From CAYWBI01 sp964456445 (GTDB taxonomy: Bacteria > Calditrichota > Calditrichia > Calditrichales > J004), in NCBI GenBank assembly GCA_964456445.1, contig CAYWBI010000209.1, positions 1 through 6,268 on the forward strand: a stretch of DNA of 6,268 nucleotides, in the 5' to 3' direction. This document shows positions 6,061-6,268 of the stretch, one piece after another. The position numbers were made by a program, and so were the translations under genes. The stretch's first letter is position 1. Each line of letters begins with the position of its first letter. The notes under the pieces are model-generated. The model did no database searches. It had not been told where the DNA came from and worked only from the letters and a program-made list of their open reading frames with translations.

Positions 6061-6076
6061 TCAGGGCTCCGCCCCT
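6061..6076. repeat. REP-like small palindrome
   Basis: GGGC-TCC-GCCC (6064-6074) is a short GC-rich hairpin four bases after the transposase remnant's stop. It shares the GGGC...GCCC core with three further palindromes downstream, in otherwise AT-rich DNA. It is followed by CT rather than a T-run, so it is not a good terminator. Confidence 0.5.
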
Positions 6077-6100
6077 ATTGTATTTTCACCATTTGATCAG

Positions 6101-6127
6101 CTACGAAGATTAAAGGGCTAAAGCCCC
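6101..6127 (-). repeat. inverted copy of the downstream REP-like unit
   Basis: CTACGAAGATT (6101-6111) followed by a GGGC-TAAA-GCCC hairpin (6115-6126) is the reverse complement, with few changes, of the unit GGGGCGTAGCCC...AATCTTCGTAG at 6173-6198. The two face each other across about 45 bases, so they can form one long hairpin as in a BIME-type pair. Confidence 0.65.
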
Positions 6128-6171
6128 AAATCAAATAGGATAATGAACAATGATAGTACAAAAGGTAAATT

Positions 6172-6268
6172 AGGGGCGTAGCCCTAAAATCTTCGTAGAA
6201 AGAACAATTAATCTAATATCTAAGGGGCGTAGCCCAAAATCTTCGTAGAAAGAACAATTAATTTAATA
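6172..6268 (+). repeat. tandem REP-like repeat, two units, continuing past the window
   Basis: Unit 1 (6172-6222, 51 bases) and unit 2 (6223-6268, cut by the window end) are nearly identical over the 46 bases seen: one T is missing after GCCC in unit 2 and one C is T. Each starts with a GGGGC-GTA-GCCC palindrome, then AAAATCTTCGTAGAAAGAAC and an AT-rich tail. The units adjoin directly with no variable spacers, so this is not a CRISPR array. Confidence 0.8.

Noticed and set aside
6061..6076. Terminator after the transposase remnant
   Set aside because: The stem has only four base pairs and is not followed by a T-run; it fits the repeated palindromes downstream better.
6172..6268. CRISPR array
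   Set aside because: The two units adjoin and are alike along their whole length, without unique spacers, and no cas gene is present.

Overview
This 6.3 kb window comes from a Gram-negative bacterium. Two complete genes encode outer-membrane beta-barrels with Sec signal peptides and a C-terminal phenylalanine, and a third encodes a lipoprotein. The type of proteins (a TlpA-like thioredoxin behind a long N-terminal region, a barrel carrying thrombospondin-type-3 calcium repeats, an O/P-like porin) fits the Fibrobacterota-Chlorobiota-Bacteroidota group or a relative such as Calditrichota. Two genes have strong GGAGG ribosome-binding sites, which is unlike typical Bacteroidota. The phylum is an inference; no marker gene is present.

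Left part (1-1821, minus strand): a compact operon read right to left. It starts from a good predicted promoter (1792-1821) whose predicted start lies in a perfect 19-bp palindrome (1772-1790), a likely operator. The order is an O/P-like porin (678-1757), an FMN-binding-domain protein anchored by an N-terminal helix (103-681), and the first 38 codons of a membrane protein that leaves the window (1-116). All three overlap end to start (4 and 14 bases), so translation is probably coupled. The set looks like an envelope module combining an outer-membrane pore with a membrane-bound flavoprotein; the substrate is not visible.

Middle (1866-3925): a monocistronic minus-strand gene for a 506-residue outer-membrane barrel with calcium-binding repeats in a predicted loop, closed by a clear intrinsic terminator. 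A 489-bp intergenic region separates it from the next, divergent gene and holds promoter candidates for both directions, an inverted repeat and a very short unsupported reading frame.

Right part (3926-5617, plus strand): a 547-residue lipoprotein ending in a TlpA-type thioredoxin domain with an intact WCGPC active site, with its own promoter, ribosome-binding site and terminator.

Right edge (5618-6268): mobile-element debris. A 106-codon remnant holds only the C-terminal part of an IS200/REP-associated (Y1) transposase, and the position I align with the catalytic tyrosine is histidine. It is followed by a cluster of small GGGC-loop-GCCC palindromes with one inverted and two tandem copies of a repeat, resembling a REP/BIME-type array. 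The most interesting points are the palindrome over the porin-flavoprotein promoter, the porin-flavoprotein operon itself, and the inactive transposase remnant beside REP-like repeats. I see no clear defence system, CRISPR array or RNA gene.
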